Positions 34,863-44,747 are shown, counted from the first letter of the stretch. The stretch: 64,000 nt of DNA from Rikenellaceae bacterium (GCA_015059905.1 SUZN01000001.1:310001-374000); one strand, 5' to 3'. The notes: generated by a model from the sequence alone, not told the origin. Made by a program: numbers and translations.

Positions 34863-35960
34863 ATGGCATTACAATGTGGTATAGTTGGTCTGCCAAATGT
34901 CGGTAAATCAACTCTTTTCAACTGCTTGAGCAACGCAAAGGCGCAGGCAGCAAATTTCCCTTTCTGTACAATCGAGCCAAACGTGGGCGTGATCACAGTC
35001 CCCGATGAGCGCTTGGTTAAGCTCGCCGAGATTGATAATCCCAAGAAGGTTATCCCTACAACCATCGAAATCGTTGATATTGCAGGTCTGGTGAAGGGTG
35101 CATCAAAGGGTGAGGGTCTTGGAAACAAGTTCCTCGGTAATATCCGTAACACAAACGCAATCATTCACGTTTTGCGTTGCTTCGATAATGGCAATATTAC
35201 TCACGTCGATGGCACTATCGACCCTGTGCGTGATAAGGGTATCATCGACACCGAGCTTCAGCTGAAGGATTTGGAGACCGTTGAGAACAACATCGGCAAG
35301 TGTCAGAAGCAGGCTGTGGCAGGCGATAAGAATGCCAAGCGCCGCTATGAGTTGCTCGTGCAGTTCAAGGAGGCTTTGGAGCAGGGTCGCTCGGCGCGTA
35401 CGGTTGAGACCGACAAGGAGGAGCGCAAGTTGGTTGCCGACCTTAATCTCTTGACCGATAAGCCTGTGCTGTATGTCTGCAACGTAGATGAGGCTTCAGC
35501 TGTAACAGGCAATGCACATACCGAGGCTGTTAAGGCGGCTATTGCTGACGAGAATGCCGAAATGCTTATCGTGGCGGCGGCTACTGAGGCAGATATCGCC
35601 GAGCTGGAGGATTACGAGGAGCGTCAGATGTTCCTTCAGGATATGGGTTTGGAGGAGTCAGGCGTGGCTCGTCTTATCAAGGCGGCATACAAGTTGCTCA
35701 ACCTTCAGACATTCTTCACTACAGGTGCTGATGAAAGCCGTGCCTGGACCTTCAGCAAGGGTATGAAGGCTCCACAGACAGCGGGTATCATCCATACCGA
35801 TTTTGAGCGTGGATTCATCCGTGCCGAGGTTATCAAGTACGACGATTACGTCAAGCTCGGCTCCGAGAAGGCTTGTCGTGATGTGGGTAAGATTGGTATC
35901 GAGGGTAAGGAGTACATTGTGCAGGATGGTGATATTATGCACTTCCTCTTCAATGTTTAA
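34863..35960 (+). CDS. ychF: Obg-family ATPase YchF/OLA1
   Basis: Ribosome-associated P-loop NTPase of the Obg family that prefers ATP. The P-loop GLPNVGKSTLFN is at residues 8-19. The G3 region reads DIAGLVKGASKGEGLGN, and the specificity motif is changed to NVDE (about 206) instead of NKxD, the usual YchF substitution. A helical insertion and a C-terminal TGS domain (TFFTTGADESRAWT, HTDFERGFIRAEVI) complete the 365-residue protein. Its stop codon is the first triplet of a 122-bp hairpin repeat. Confidence 0.95.
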   Translation: MALQCGIVGLPNVGKSTLFNCLSNAKAQAANFPFCTIEPNVGVITVPDERLVKLAEIDNPKKVIPTTIEIVDIAGLVKGASKGEGLGNKFLGNIRNTNAIIHVLRCFDNGNITHVDGTIDPVRDKGIIDTELQLKDLETVENNIGKCQKQAVAGDKNAKRRYELLVQFKEALEQGRSARTVETDKEERKLVADLNLLTDKPVLYVCNVDEASAVTGNAHTEAVKAAIADENAEMLIVAAATEADIAELEDYEERQMFLQDMGLEESGVARLIKAAYKLLNLQTFFTTGADESRAWTFSKGMKAPQTAGIIHTDFERGFIRAEVIKYDDYVKLGSEKACRDVGKIGIEGKEYIVQDGDIMHFLFNV

Positions 35961-36079
35961 TGATTGTCTCGTGAGTTCTTTCTGCGTTATGCTTGTTTGC
36001 AAAATGCTCATTTACCTCAAGTAAACTCCGCTTTTGCAAACTTCGCAAGCCTTGAAAGCTCCTTACGATACAATCATTA
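35958..36079 (+). repeat. Large intergenic hairpin repeat, copy 1
   Basis: 122 bp starting at the ychF stop codon. Outer arms TAATGATTGT (35958-35967) and ACAATCATTA (36070-36079) are perfectly complementary. Inside lie CTTTC/GAAAG, GCTTG/CAAGC, GTTTGC/GCAAAC and the central TTTAC/GTAAA, so nearly the whole element folds on itself. The inner sequences TTCTGCGTTAYGCTTG, AATGCTCATTTAC and GTAAACTCCGCTTTT are shared with copy 2 at 54382-54505. There is no T tract typical of a terminator. Confidence 0.85.
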
Positions 36080-36115
36080 AAGTGATTTGTTAAACATATT
36101 TGAATTGTCTGCCTT

Positions 36116-36847
36116 ATGAAAACAAACTTAAAATACATCATTATCGCTTGTGCCATAGTTGTGGCAGCGTGGTCGTTGGGACGTGCCTATACCTATAAAT
36201 ACCGTTCGCAGGATACCATTGTTGTGACTGGTTTGGGCGAGACGGAGTTTGCATCAGACCTTATCGTGTGGAATGGCGAGCTGGTCTATGAGACACAGGA
36301 TGTTGCTACTGGTTATGCACAGCTTGAGCGAAACAAGCAGAAGGTGCTGGAGTTCATTACTTCGCGTGGCGTGGCAAAGGAACAGGTTGTCTTTAAGTTT
36401 GTGAATGTTTATAAGCAGACCGAGCCAGTCTATAATGTCAATGGCAACTATGCGGGACAGCGTTTTACGGGTTACCGTTTGAGTCAGGGCTTTTCAGTGG
36501 AGTCGGTAGATGTGGATAAGGTTGAGAATATCTCACGTGAGATATCTGCACTGATAGCGCAGGGTGTTTCGATTGAGGCATACCAGCCATCGTACTACTA
36601 TACAAAATTGGACGATGTGAAGCTCTCTCTTATTGAGCGTGCCTCGGCAGATGCTCGTGCTCGCGCCGAGAAGATAGCCGAGAATGCGGGCACATCGATT
36701 GGTCGTGTTGCATCGGCAAAGATGGGTGTGTTCCAGATTACAGGTGCCAACTCCAACGAAGAGTTTTCGGCTGGCGGCTCGTTCAATACCTCCTCACGCC
36801 AAAAGAAAGCACGCATCACGATGCGTGTGGAATACCGAGTTAAATAA
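36116..36847 (+). CDS. SIMPL-domain (DUF541) membrane-anchored protein
   Basis: 243 residues: an N-terminal transmembrane helix (about 7-24) followed by a periplasmic SIMPL domain (VVTGLGETEFASDLIVWNGEL near residue 37 and RARAEKIAENAGTSIGRVASA near 185, each only in part conserved). The family forms periplasmic oligomers and is linked to oxidative and envelope stress, but its biochemical role is unsettled. It starts 37 bp beyond the hairpin repeat and precedes gltX by 26 bp. Confidence 0.8.
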   Translation: MKTNLKYIIIACAIVVAAWSLGRAYTYKYRSQDTIVVTGLGETEFASDLIVWNGELVYETQDVATGYAQLERNKQKVLEFITSRGVAKEQVVFKFVNVYKQTEPVYNVNGNYAGQRFTGYRLSQGFSVESVDVDKVENISREISALIAQGVSIEAYQPSYYYTKLDDVKLSLIERASADARARAEKIAENAGTSIGRVASAKMGVFQITGANSNEEFSAGGSFNTSSRQKKARITMRVEYRVK

Positions 36848-36873
36848 ACGAATAAACTTAAACTATAAATACT

Positions 36874-38406
36874 ATGTCACAAGAGGTTAGAGTACGTTTC
36901 GCCCCAAGTCCTACGGGACCTCTGCATATGGGCGGTGTGCGTACTGCACTTTATAACTATTTGTTTGCCCGTCGTCACGGCGGCAAGATGATTCTCCGCA
37001 TCGAGGATACCGACTCGCAGCGTTTCGTGCCAGGTGCCGAGGAGTATATTATCGAGTCGCTCAAGTGGTGCGGCATCGAGATTGACGAGGGTGTTGGCGT
37101 GGGAGGTCCTCACGCACCATATCGTCAGAGTGAGCGCAAGGAGATATATTTGAAATATGCCAAGCAGCTTGTTGAGGCGGGTTGGGCATACTATGCTTTC
37201 GATACATCAGAGGAGCTTGATGCTCTGCGCAAGGAGGCAGAGGCTGCGGGTCAGACCTTTGCCTACAACTACACCGTGCGTGAGAAGTTGCCAACATCGC
37301 TCTCGCTTTCAAAGGAGGAGGTTGAGGCTCGTATCGCGCGTGGTGATATATGGGTTGTGCGCTTCAAGATGCCCGAGAATGAGGTTGTCGAGATGGATGA
37401 CCTGATTCGTGGTCACGTTAAGGTTAATACCTCTACATTGGACGATAAGGTGCTTTATAAGAGTGCCGACCAGCTGCCAACCTATCACTTGGCAAACATC
37501 GTCGATGACCATTTGATGGAGATTTCGCACGTTATCCGAGGCGAGGAGTGGTTGCCATCGTTGCCTCTGCACTACCTTTTGTATCGTGCTTTCGGCTGGC
37601 AGGATACACAGCCACAGTTTGCTCACTTGCCACTTCTGCTGAAGCCTACGGGTGGCGGTAAGCTCTCGAAGCGTGATGGCGACAAGATGGGTTTCCCTGT
37701 ATTCCCACTCTTCTGGACATCGCCAACTGGCGAGACTGCTCACGGCTACCGCGAGGATGGTTATTTCGCCGAGGCATTTGTAAATATGCTGGCTCTGCTG
37801 GGTTGGAACCCAGGTACCGAGCAGGAGATTTTCTCTATGCAGGAGCTTATTGAGTCATTCTCTCTGGAGCGCGTATCAAAGGCGGGCGCACGCTTCCAGC
37901 CCGATAAGGCGAAGTGGTTTAATGCGCAGTATATGCACCGCAAGAGTGACGAAGAGCTTGCCGCTCTGTTCCAGCCAATCCTGAAGGCTCACGGCGTTGA
38001 GACATCGGACGAGTTGGCGGGCAAGGCTGCTGGTATTATGAAGGAGCGCGCATCATTCATTACCGACCTCTGGGATTTGACATCATACTTCTTCATTGCT
38101 CCCGAGCAGTATGAGGAGAAGCAGATGAAAAAGTATTGGAAGGGCGATAACCCTGCCCGTCTGGCAGAGCTTCGTGAGGTGCTGGCTGCGATAGATGATT
38201 TCTCGCTGGAGAATACCGAGGCTGTGGTTGGTGCCTGGATACAGGAGAAGGGCTACGGTATGGGGCAGATTATGAACACCTTGCGTCTTGCTTTGGTTGG
38301 CGCGGGTAAGGGTCCTGGTATGTACGATGTTACGGCTTTCCTCGGCAAAGAGGAGTGTCTGAAGCGTATTGATTATGTTTTGACCAACTTAAAACCTTTA
38401 GAATAA
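36874..38406 (+). CDS. gltX: Glutamyl-tRNA synthetase
   Basis: Class I aminoacyl-tRNA synthetase charging tRNA-Glu. The HIGH-type motif is [11 protein letters not shown] (residues 9-19) and the KMSKS-type loop is KLSKRDGD (about 261-268). Between them is the catalytic-domain signature [19 protein letters not shown] (in part). The 510-residue length is standard for the Bacteroidota enzyme. The stop overlaps the galM start by one base (TAATG). Whether it is discriminating, or also charges tRNA-Gln, cannot be decided from the window. Confidence 0.96.
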   Translation: MSQEVRVRFAPSPTGPLHMGGVRTALYNYLFARRHGGKMILRIEDTDSQRFVPGAEEYIIESLKWCGIEIDEGVGVGGPHAPYRQSERKEIYLKYAKQLVEAGWAYYAFDTSEELDALRKEAEAAGQTFAYNYTVREKLPTSLSLSKEEVEARIARGDIWVVRFKMPENEVVEMDDLIRGHVKVNTSTLDDKVLYKSADQLPTYHLANIVDDHLMEISHVIRGEEWLPSLPLHYLLYRAFGWQDTQPQFAHLPLLLKPTGGGKLSKRDGDKMGFPVFPLFWTSPTGETAHGYREDGYFAEAFVNMLALLGWNPGTEQEIFSMQELIESFSLERVSKAGARFQPDKAKWFNAQYMHRKSDEELAALFQPILKAHGVETSDELAGKAAGIMKERASFITDLWDLTSYFFIAPEQYEEKQMKKYWKGDNPARLAELREVLAAIDDFSLENTEAVVGAWIQEKGYGMGQIMNTLRLALVGAGKGPGMYDVTAFLGKEECLKRIDYVLTNLKPLE

Positions 38407-39461
38407 TGGAGATTTTACAGCACATCTGGGGAACAACCCCCGAGGGCGAGGCGATTGTCCTCTATACAATCCGCAACGCCAATGGCTGCGAGGTGCAGCT
38501 TTGCAATATTGGAGCATCTATCGTATCGGTTAAGTCGCCTGACCGCGATGGTAAGATGGATGACATCGTTTTGGGTTATAAGGATGCCATGAGCTACTTT
38601 GGTGATGGCGCAGCGAGCGGCAAGAGCGTTGGTCGTGTTGCAAACCGTATCGCCAAGGGTAAGATGACGGTTGATGGCGTTGAGTACTCGTTGGAGATTA
38701 ACAACGGTACTAACCACCTGCACGGCGGCTCAAAGGGTTTTGCAAATCAGTTGTGGGAGGGTCGTGTTGAGACCAACCGTGTGGTATTCTCACGCACTTC
38801 GCCCGATGGCGAGCAGAACTATCCAGGCGAGTTGTACGTTGAGGCTGGCTATTTCTTCTCTGACGATAACGAGTTGGAGATTACTTATGTTGCCAAGTCA
38901 GACAAGAACACCGTTGTAAACCTCACAAACCACGTTTATTGGAACCTTGCAGGCGAGGGCAGCGGTCAGACAATTCTCGACCACGAGCTTCAGCTCAACT
39001 GCTCACGCGTATTGGAGATGGACCCAACACAGATTCCTACGGGTGAGTATCTCGACGTTAAGGGTACACCACAGGACTTCACCTCTTGGCGTAAGTTTGG
39101 TGATGAGATTTTGTCAGAGTTCAACCATATGAAGGATTTCAAGGGCTATGACCACTTCTTCGTATTGGATGGCTGGCAGCCAAATATATTGGCAAAGGTT
39201 GGCGAGTTGCGTCACGAGGCTACTGGTCGTAAGGTAGAGGTGCTCTCATCACAGGCTGGTGCAATGGTATATACTGGTAACTGGTTGGAGGGTGGCTGCC
39301 CTGTGACAAAGTCGGGTGGTCGATATCAGGACTACTCTGGCGTTGCTATCGAGTGCCAGAACTATCCTAACGCAGTGAATGAGCCACGCTTCCCATCAGT
39401 GGAGTTGAAGGCGGGCGATACTTACTGCCAGAAGATTGTGTTCAAGTTGGGCACATTCTAA
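38406..39461 (+). CDS. galM: Aldose 1-epimerase (galactose mutarotase)
   Basis: Interconverts alpha and beta anomers of galactose or related sugars. The 351-residue beta-sandwich has the expected catalytic residues: NNGTNHLHGG (about 98-107, first histidine), TNHVYWNLAG (about 172-181, second histidine), DPTQIPTGE (about 208) and a C-terminal glutamate region (IECQNYPNAVN, about 318). No signal peptide is seen, so it is probably cytoplasmic. It is coupled to gltX by TAATG, an accidental-looking pairing. A degenerate third copy of the hairpin repeat begins 20 bp after its stop. Confidence 0.93.
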   Translation: MEILQHIWGTTPEGEAIVLYTIRNANGCEVQLCNIGASIVSVKSPDRDGKMDDIVLGYKDAMSYFGDGAASGKSVGRVANRIAKGKMTVDGVEYSLEINNGTNHLHGGSKGFANQLWEGRVETNRVVFSRTSPDGEQNYPGELYVEAGYFFSDDNELEITYVAKSDKNTVVNLTNHVYWNLAGEGSGQTILDHELQLNCSRVLEMDPTQIPTGEYLDVKGTPQDFTSWRKFGDEILSEFNHMKDFKGYDHFFVLDGWQPNILAKVGELRHEATGRKVEVLSSQAGAMVYTGNWLEGGCPVTKSGGRYQDYSGVAIECQNYPNAVNEPRFPSVELKAGDTYCQKIVFKLGTF

Positions 39462-39481
39462 AATTGCCTAAATTGCGCCTC

Positions 39482-39513
39482 TTCTGCGTTACGCTTGTCG
39501 TTTTGATGCTCAT
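39482..39513 (+). repeat. Partial copy 3 of the intergenic hairpin repeat
   Basis: TTCTGCGTTACGCTTG (39482-39497), a short spacer and GATGCTCAT repeat the left half of copies 1 and 2. The right half is missing, but flanking CCTC (39478-39481) and GAGG (39517-39520) still pair. It lies 20 bp after the galM stop, so the position relative to genes is kept. Confidence 0.7.
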
Positions 39514-39545
39514 AGTGAGGAGGTGATTGAAAATTTGATAAATTA

Positions 39546-39577
39546 GGGTTCGCGGCAACACAGCTGCGAACCCCTTT
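39546..39577 (+). terminator. Terminator-like hairpin before the 39588 gene
   Basis: Perfect 8-bp stem GGGTTCGC (39546-39553) with GCGAACCC (39566-39573), followed by only three T. It may terminate galM transcription weakly, or be a structured leader of the next gene, whose ATG is 14 bp on. Confidence 0.5.
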
Positions 39578-39587
39578 ATAAAGATTT

Positions 39588-40178
39588 ATGGAAGAGAAGG
39601 AACTGGAATTTTTGAACTCGTTTACCGAGAAGCTGGAGAAAACAGTTGTCGATTTATGCTCCACCGATGAACTTTTGGACGGCAAGATGCTCGAGGTCGA
39701 GGAGCTTGACGAGAAGTGGCGCACCTCTGCTCCCGAGTATATGGCGGCGGCTGTTCCGCAGATTGCTGACTATCCGCTGGCGGCCATTGCGTGGGCGTGC
39801 TATGTAGGTATGGGTGCTGCTGCGTTGTGGGATAAGTCTTGGAACGAGCATAAGGATGTAGAGGATTGGTACTCTATTATGGCTAAACCACGAGGCTTCG
39901 ACTGCCTGGACGAGTATGTCGTTGAGTGCTTGGTGGGTTATCCATTGGAGGGCGAGGCAGCTACAAAGCTGGAGTCCACTATCCGCAAATGTGCCAATAC
40001 GGCTCACACGATGATTCGCAAGGAGGGTATTGAGCCACAAAGCGTTATGGCGTTCCATCTGTTTGCCCGTGTGGCGAAGGTGTTCTATCGCTTGGGTGTG
40101 TCGCTTGAGTTGCGTCATCGTGGATATAAATATGTCAAGATGAACGTGAACTTTGCGGGCGAGGCTCCCGTATCTTAA
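39588..40178 (+). CDS. Hypothetical helical protein
   Basis: 196 residues, not recognised. It is acidic at the N terminus (MEEKELEFLNSF, LEVEELDEKW), with a hydrophobic middle (LAAIAWACYVGMGAAALW, about 65-82) that could be one membrane-proximal or buried helix. The C terminus (HLFARVAKVFYRLGVSLELR) looks amphipathic. There is no signal peptide. It lies alone between galM and the his leader, so context says nothing about function. Confidence 0.65.
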   Translation: MEEKELEFLNSFTEKLEKTVVDLCSTDELLDGKMLEVEELDEKWRTSAPEYMAAAVPQIADYPLAAIAWACYVGMGAAALWDKSWNEHKDVEDWYSIMAKPRGFDCLDEYVVECLVGYPLEGEAATKLESTIRKCANTAHTMIRKEGIEPQSVMAFHLFARVAKVFYRLGVSLELRHRGYKYVKMNVNFAGEAPVS

Positions 40179-40260
40179 TGTTTGCGGGCAAAAGATGCAA
40201 AAAAGTCGATAAAAATTAAAATTTTTCGCTTTATAGTGAATAATGTTAGAGATTATTCCC

Positions 40261-40268
40261 TATATTTG
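40261..40268 (+). promoter_or_regulatory. -7 element TATATTTG of the his operon
   Basis: TAnnTTTG match 18 bp before the leader-peptide ATG at 40286. The -33 region is not obvious. Confidence 0.65.
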
Positions 40269-40285
40269 CATAAACAAACTACGAA

Positions 40286-40342
40286 ATGACATTTACACTA
40301 AACATCCACCATTATCATCATATCTTGCGAAAGATAGGGTAG
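40286..40342 (+). CDS. His operon leader peptide
   Basis: 18-codon frame ATG 40286 to TAG 40340-40342, reading MTFTLNIHHYHHILRKIG. Four of five consecutive codons (40307-40321) are histidine. Together with the downstream antiterminator and terminator this is a ribosome-stalling sensor of charged tRNA-His. No product function is expected beyond regulation. Confidence 0.9.
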   Translation: MTFTLNIHHYHHILRKIG

Positions 40343-40384
40343 GTCGTGGTGTATGGCGAAGTGGTGTTCATATAGGCTTACCTT
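40336..40384 (+). promoter_or_regulatory. Antiterminator helix of the his attenuator
   Basis: The strand 40336-40345 (containing GGTAGGT) can pair with 40375-40384 (containing GCTTACC) for ten base pairs including four G-U. This would sequester the 5' arm of the terminator. The upstream strand overlaps the leader stop codon: a ribosome that finishes the peptide covers it, while one stalled at the His codons leaves it free. Confidence 0.72.
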
Positions 40385-40403
40385 TGGGGTGAGCCTTTTT
40401 TTT
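40374..40403 (+). terminator. His attenuator terminator
   Basis: AGGCTTACC (40374-40382) pairs with GGTGAGCCT (40388-40396) with one G-U pair, followed by a T8 run. It lies between the leader peptide and hisG, where transcription is aborted when histidine is plentiful. Confidence 0.9.
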
Positions 40404-40458
40404 GTTGATAAGCCATTTCTTAATAATACGGAATTATAAATAAATATACATATAGGTT

Positions 40459-41310
40459 ATGTTGAGAATAGCAATCCAGACCAAGGGTCGTTTGAATGAG
40501 CAGAGTATAGCTCTGTTGCGAGAGATAGGTATTGATGTCGATGGCGCGAAGCGTAAGTTCTTGTCGAAGGCTACAAATTTCCCTATCGAGGTGTTGTATC
40601 TGCGTGATGATGATATCCCACAGGTGGTGGCAAATGGAACGGCTACGTTGGGCATTGTGGGTATGAACGAGGTGGCAGAGCGCGGCTGTGACGTGGATGT
40701 CGTGGCAAAATTGGGCTTTGGTGGTTGTCGTATCTCGCTTGCAGTCCCCAAGAGTGTAGAGTATGAGAGCGTGGATTATTTCAATGGTAAGCGTATTGCT
40801 ACATCATATCCTAATATTTTGGGGCGCTTCCTTGATGAGTGTGGAGTGAAGGCGCAGCTGGAGGTTATCTCTGGCTCGGTTGAGATTGCCCCTGCGGCGG
40901 GTATTGCCGATGCAATATTTGATATTGTCTCTTCGGGCGGTACGTTGGTGTCGAATGGTTTGAAAGAGGTGGAGCGAGTGTTTGAGTCGGAGGCGGTGCT
41001 GATTGCCAACCCCAATATCTCGGCAGAGGATAAGGAGTTGCTCGAAGAACTTATGTTCCGCATCGAGTCCGAGCGTGACAGCCGCGATAAGAAATACCTT
41101 TTGATGAATATCCCTACGGCGGCGTTGGATGAGGCTGTGAAGATTCTGCCCGCTATGCGAAGCCCTACGGTTATGCCTTTGGCAGCCGAGGGGTGGTGTT
41201 CGCTGCACTCGGTGGTGGATGCTGCCGATTTGTGGGACAAGGTGCGCCAGCTGAAGGCAATCGGAGCCGAGGGTATCCTGGTGCTTACGTTGGATAAGAT
41301 AATCGCTTAA
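40459..41310 (+). CDS. hisG: ATP phosphoribosyltransferase, long form
   Basis: First and committed step of histidine synthesis, joining ATP and PRPP. The 283-residue length with a C-terminal regulatory domain (about 210-283, YLLMNIPTAALDEAVKILPA and EGILVLTLDKI) marks the long HisG(L), which works without HisZ and binds histidine for feedback inhibition. The PRPP-binding region reads EVISGSVEIAPAAGIADAI (about 135-153). It is the first structural gene after the attenuator, with 4 bp to hisD. Confidence 0.95.
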   Translation: MLRIAIQTKGRLNEQSIALLREIGIDVDGAKRKFLSKATNFPIEVLYLRDDDIPQVVANGTATLGIVGMNEVAERGCDVDVVAKLGFGGCRISLAVPKSVEYESVDYFNGKRIATSYPNILGRFLDECGVKAQLEVISGSVEIAPAAGIADAIFDIVSSGGTLVSNGLKEVERVFESEAVLIANPNISAEDKELLEELMFRIESERDSRDKKYLLMNIPTAALDEAVKILPAMRSPTVMPLAAEGWCSLHSVVDAADLWDKVRQLKAIGAEGILVLTLDKIIA

Positions 41311-41314
41311 GGTT

Positions 41315-42592
41315 ATGAAGATTTATGTAAATCCACCCCAGACGGAGTGGGCTGCGCTCTGTCGTCGTGCCGAACAGGATAACTCGCTTATTGAGGAGCG
41401 TGTGAAGACAATCGTTGAGCGTGTTGAGCGCGAAGGTGATGCGGCAATTCGAGCGTTGGCGCAGGAGATTGATGGCGTAGAGCTGCGGTCACTGAAGGTC
41501 GAGGAGCAAGAGTTTAAGCAGGCTGAAGCTAAAGTTAGAAGTGAGGTTAAATCTGCTATCGAGGTGGCAGTTAAAAATATAACATCATTTCATACGGCGC
41601 AGTTGCCGCAGGAGGTTAGAGTTGAAACCCAGCCAGGCGTGGTATGCATCCAACGCCCTGTGGCAATTGAGCGAGTTGGTTTGTATATCCCTGGTGGAAC
41701 GGCTCCCCTGTTCTCTACTGTGCTTATGCTTGCCCTGCCTGCCAAGATTGCAGGTTGTCGTGAGGTGGTGTTGTGTACCCCAACAAACAAGCAGGGCGAG
41801 GTAGCTGCCGAGGTGTTGTATGCGGCAAGACGATGTGGAGTGACGAGCGTCTTTAAGGTGGGCGGTGCGCAGGCTGTGGCGGCTATGGCTTATGGTACGG
41901 AGAGTGTACCGAAGGTTGGTAAGATTTTCGGACCAGGAAATCGCTATGTAACTCTTGCCAAGCAGTTGGTGAGTGGCAGAAATACCTCGATTGATATGCC
42001 TGCAGGACCATCCGAGGTGATGGTTATGGCAGACGAGAGCGCTTCAGCGGAATTTGTTGCGGCGGACTTCCTCTCACAGGCCGAGCACGGCAAGGATAGT
42101 CAGGCTATGGTGGTGTGTAGCAGTGTAGCTATTGCCGAGGCTGTCAAGGCGGAGGTGGAGCGGCAGGCGGCGCAGTTGTCGCGTGAGGAGTATGTCAGTG
42201 AGTCGCTCAGACATAGCCGCGCGGTGGTCTTTGACGAGCGCGAGCAGATGATTGCCTTCGCCAATGAGTATGCTGCCGAGCACCTTATCGTGGCGATGGA
42301 GGATGCTTGGTCGGTGGTGGATAAAATCACGGCGGCAGGCAGTGTCTTTGTGGGTAATTACTCTCCCGAGAGTGCGGGCGATTACGCTTCGGGTACAAAT
42401 CATACGCTTCCTACGTCTGGTTGGGCGCACTCGTGCAGCGGCGTGAATATAGATAGCTTTATGCGTAAGATGACCATTCAGGAACTTACGCAAGAGGGTT
42501 TGCAGGCTTTGGCTCCAACTATTATAGCTATGGCGGATGCCGAGGGCTTGGGGGCGCACGCGGCAGCAGTTAAGGTGAGAATGAAAAATTAG
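41315..42592 (+). CDS. hisD: Histidinol dehydrogenase
   Basis: Zn-dependent NAD enzyme performing the last two oxidations, histidinol to histidine. The 425-residue length is normal. Motifs visible: IPGGTAPLFSTVLMLALPAKI (from about residue 126, in part), GGAQAVAAMAYGT (about 185), GPGNRYVTLAKQ, DMPAGPSEVMV and, near the end, the catalytic EHLIV (about 323) and NHTLPTSGWA (about 362) regions. It lies 4 bp after hisG and 6 bp before hisC. Confidence 0.96.
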   Translation: MKIYVNPPQTEWAALCRRAEQDNSLIEERVKTIVERVEREGDAAIRALAQEIDGVELRSLKVEEQEFKQAEAKVRSEVKSAIEVAVKNITSFHTAQLPQEVRVETQPGVVCIQRPVAIERVGLYIPGGTAPLFSTVLMLALPAKIAGCREVVLCTPTNKQGEVAAEVLYAARRCGVTSVFKVGGAQAVAAMAYGTESVPKVGKIFGPGNRYVTLAKQLVSGRNTSIDMPAGPSEVMVMADESASAEFVAADFLSQAEHGKDSQAMVVCSSVAIAEAVKAEVERQAAQLSREEYVSESLRHSRAVVFDEREQMIAFANEYAAEHLIVAMEDAWSVVDKITAAGSVFVGNYSPESAGDYASGTNHTLPTSGWAHSCSGVNIDSFMRKMTIQELTQEGLQALAPTIIAMADAEGLGAHAAAVKVRMKN

Positions 42593-42598
42593 ATAGTT

Positions 42599-43645
42599 AT
42601 GGTGAAGGATATTGAAAGATATGTTCGTGGTTGCATCGCACGACTTACGCCCTATTCAACCGCCCGTGATGAGTATCAAGGCGAGTTAGGCGTTTTTCTT
42701 GATGCTAATGAGAGCCCTTATGAGAATGGTTACAACCGTTATCCCGACCCTCATCAGAAGACCTTGAAGGCACAGGTGGCTGCGTTGAAGGGCGTGGCGG
42801 CGGAGAATATCTTTATTGGCAACGGCAGCGACGAGGCGATAGATGTGCTGATGCGAGTATTTTGCGAGCCAAGGGAGGATAACGTCGTGGCGATTGCTCC
42901 GAGCTATGGAATGTATAAGGTGGCGGCGGCGATAAACGATGTCGAGATGCGTGAGGTGCAGCTCGGCGAGGAGTTTTCGTTGCCTGTTGAGGAGTTGCTC
43001 TCGGCAGTGGATGAGCATACGAAGATGATTTTTCTCTGCTCTCCAAATAACCCCACCGCAAACTCATTCCCACGTGAGAAGATGATGCAGCTCGTTGAGC
43101 AGTTTGATGGTGTGGTGGTGGTCGATGAGGCATATATCGACTTTGCCGATGCAGAGAGCCTTAAGAGTGAAATAGCCCAATACCCCAACCTTGTGGTGCT
43201 GCAAACTATGTCGAAAGCGTGGGCTATGGCGGGCTTGAGAGTGGGTCTTGCGCTGGCGGCGGAGCGTGTTGTAGAGCTTATGTCGGAGGTTAAATACCCT
43301 TATAATATAAATGTGGCGACGATGTCTATTGTCGAGGAGTTGCTACGCCAGCCTATTGATGATAAGGTGGCGGAGATTCGACAGCAGCGGGCGTTGGTCG
43401 AGGCGGCTTTGAAGCAGAGCACTGTCGTTGAGAAGATTTACCCTTCGGATGCAAATTTCCTGCTTGTGAAAGTGGCGAATGCTGATGCGATGTATGATTT
43501 CTTAATCAGTAAGGGCATAATTGTTCGCAACCGCAACCGCGTGAAGGGATGCGAAGGGTGTCTGCGTATGACAATCGGTACGCCCGAAGAGAATGAGGCG
43601 TTGTTAAAATCAATTTCGGAGTATGAAGAGAGCGTTGTTCGTTGA
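42599..43645 (+). CDS. hisC: Histidinol-phosphate aminotransferase
   Basis: Fold-type I PLP aminotransferase turning imidazole-acetol phosphate into histidinol phosphate. Substrate-side residues include [18 protein letters not shown] (in part, about residue 32). The cofactor pocket shows CSPNNPTAN (about 145) and DEAYIDFA (about 176). The PLP lysine lies in [14 protein letters not shown] (about 203-216). The 348-residue length is normal. Its 3' end overlaps hisB by 23 bp in another frame. Confidence 0.95.
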   Translation: MVKDIERYVRGCIARLTPYSTARDEYQGELGVFLDANESPYENGYNRYPDPHQKTLKAQVAALKGVAAENIFIGNGSDEAIDVLMRVFCEPREDNVVAIAPSYGMYKVAAAINDVEMREVQLGEEFSLPVEELLSAVDEHTKMIFLCSPNNPTANSFPREKMMQLVEQFDGVVVVDEAYIDFADAESLKSEIAQYPNLVVLQTMSKAWAMAGLRVGLALAAERVVELMSEVKYPYNINVATMSIVEELLRQPIDDKVAEIRQQRALVEAALKQSTVVEKIYPSDANFLLVKVANADAMYDFLISKGIIVRNRNRVKGCEGCLRMTIGTPEENEALLKSISEYEESVVR

Positions 43646-44747
43646 TCGTGACGGAACGATTATAGTTGAGCCACCCGTTGATTATCAGGTGGATTCGTTG
43701 GAGAAGCTGGAGTTTGTGCCGGGTGCTATTTCTGCGTTAAGGTCAATTGCGGAGCTTGATTTTGAGCTAGTGATGGCTACAAATCAGGATGGTTTGGGTA
43801 CGGCATCATTTCCAGAGGATACGTTCCACCCAGCGCATAACAAGATGCTCAAGACTCTTGGGGGTGAGGGCGTGGAGTTTAGTGACCAGCTCATCGATCG
43901 CAGTTTTCCCGAAGACAATGCCCCAACACGAAAGCCCCGCACGGGGATGTTTGGAAAGTATCTATCGGGCGAGTATGATATGGCGCACAGCTATGTTGTG
44001 GGCGACCGCCTGACAGATGTGGAACTTGCCTGGAACCTGGGCGCGCAGGCTATCCTGTTGCGACCAAAGGCAGAAGGCGAGCAGATGTTGCAAGGCAAGG
44101 AGTATGCCGCTTGTTGTGTGCTTGTGACAGATAATTGGTGGGATGTGGCGGAGTGGCTGCGTCGCACGGAGCGTCGTGCCGAGGTGGTGCGTTCTACACG
44201 CGAAACAGATATCCGCATCGCTATCGACCTTGACGGCAAGGGAGAGTCAAAGATTGATACAGGACTGAAGTTCTTTGACCATATGCTTGATCAGATACCG
44301 CACCACTCGGGCATATCGCTGGAGGTTGTGTGTAGGGGCGATTTGGAGGTGGATGAGCACCACACGATGGAGGATGTTGCCATCGCTCTGGGCGAGGCAA
44401 TTCGCACAGCATTAGGCTCCAAACGAGGCATTGACCGCTATGGCTTTGTGCTGCCTATGGATGAGTGTCAGGCGATGGTGTTGCTCGACTTTGGCGGACG
44501 TGCTGACTTTGTGTGGAGTGTGCCGTTTACCCGCGAGAGGGTGGGCGATGTGCCGACCGAGATGTTCAAGCACTTCTTCAAGTCGATGTGCGTGGCTATG
44601 CAGTGTAACCTGCACATTGAGGCAAAGGGCGAGAATAATCATCACCTGATTGAGGGCGTCTTTAAGGCGTTCGCAAGGGCTTTGAAGATGGCTGTAAGAC
44701 GTGATGTGTTTAGTTATGAGTTACCATCAAGCAAAGGAGTGTTATGA
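43623..44747 (+). CDS. hisB: Bifunctional histidinol-phosphatase / imidazoleglycerol-phosphate dehydratase
   Basis: Fusion catalysing two steps. The N-terminal HAD-type phosphatase (about 1-165) has the nucleophile motif VDRDGTII at residues 7-14 and [14 protein letters not shown] near 125. The C-terminal IGPD domain (about 185-374) has the two metal-binding repeats [13 protein letters not shown] (about 219) and [16 protein letters not shown] (about 244), and [15 protein letters not shown]. The 374-residue length matches the enterobacterial-type fusion, which is also common in Bacteroidota. It overlaps hisC upstream and hisH downstream (ATGA). Confidence 0.96.
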   Translation: MKRALFVDRDGTIIVEPPVDYQVDSLEKLEFVPGAISALRSIAELDFELVMATNQDGLGTASFPEDTFHPAHNKMLKTLGGEGVEFSDQLIDRSFPEDNAPTRKPRTGMFGKYLSGEYDMAHSYVVGDRLTDVELAWNLGAQAILLRPKAEGEQMLQGKEYAACCVLVTDNWWDVAEWLRRTERRAEVVRSTRETDIRIAIDLDGKGESKIDTGLKFFDHMLDQIPHHSGISLEVVCRGDLEVDEHHTMEDVAIALGEAIRTALGSKRGIDRYGFVLPMDECQAMVLLDFGGRADFVWSVPFTRERVGDVPTEMFKHFFKSMCVAMQCNLHIEAKGENNHHLIEGVFKAFARALKMAVRRDVFSYELPSSKGVL

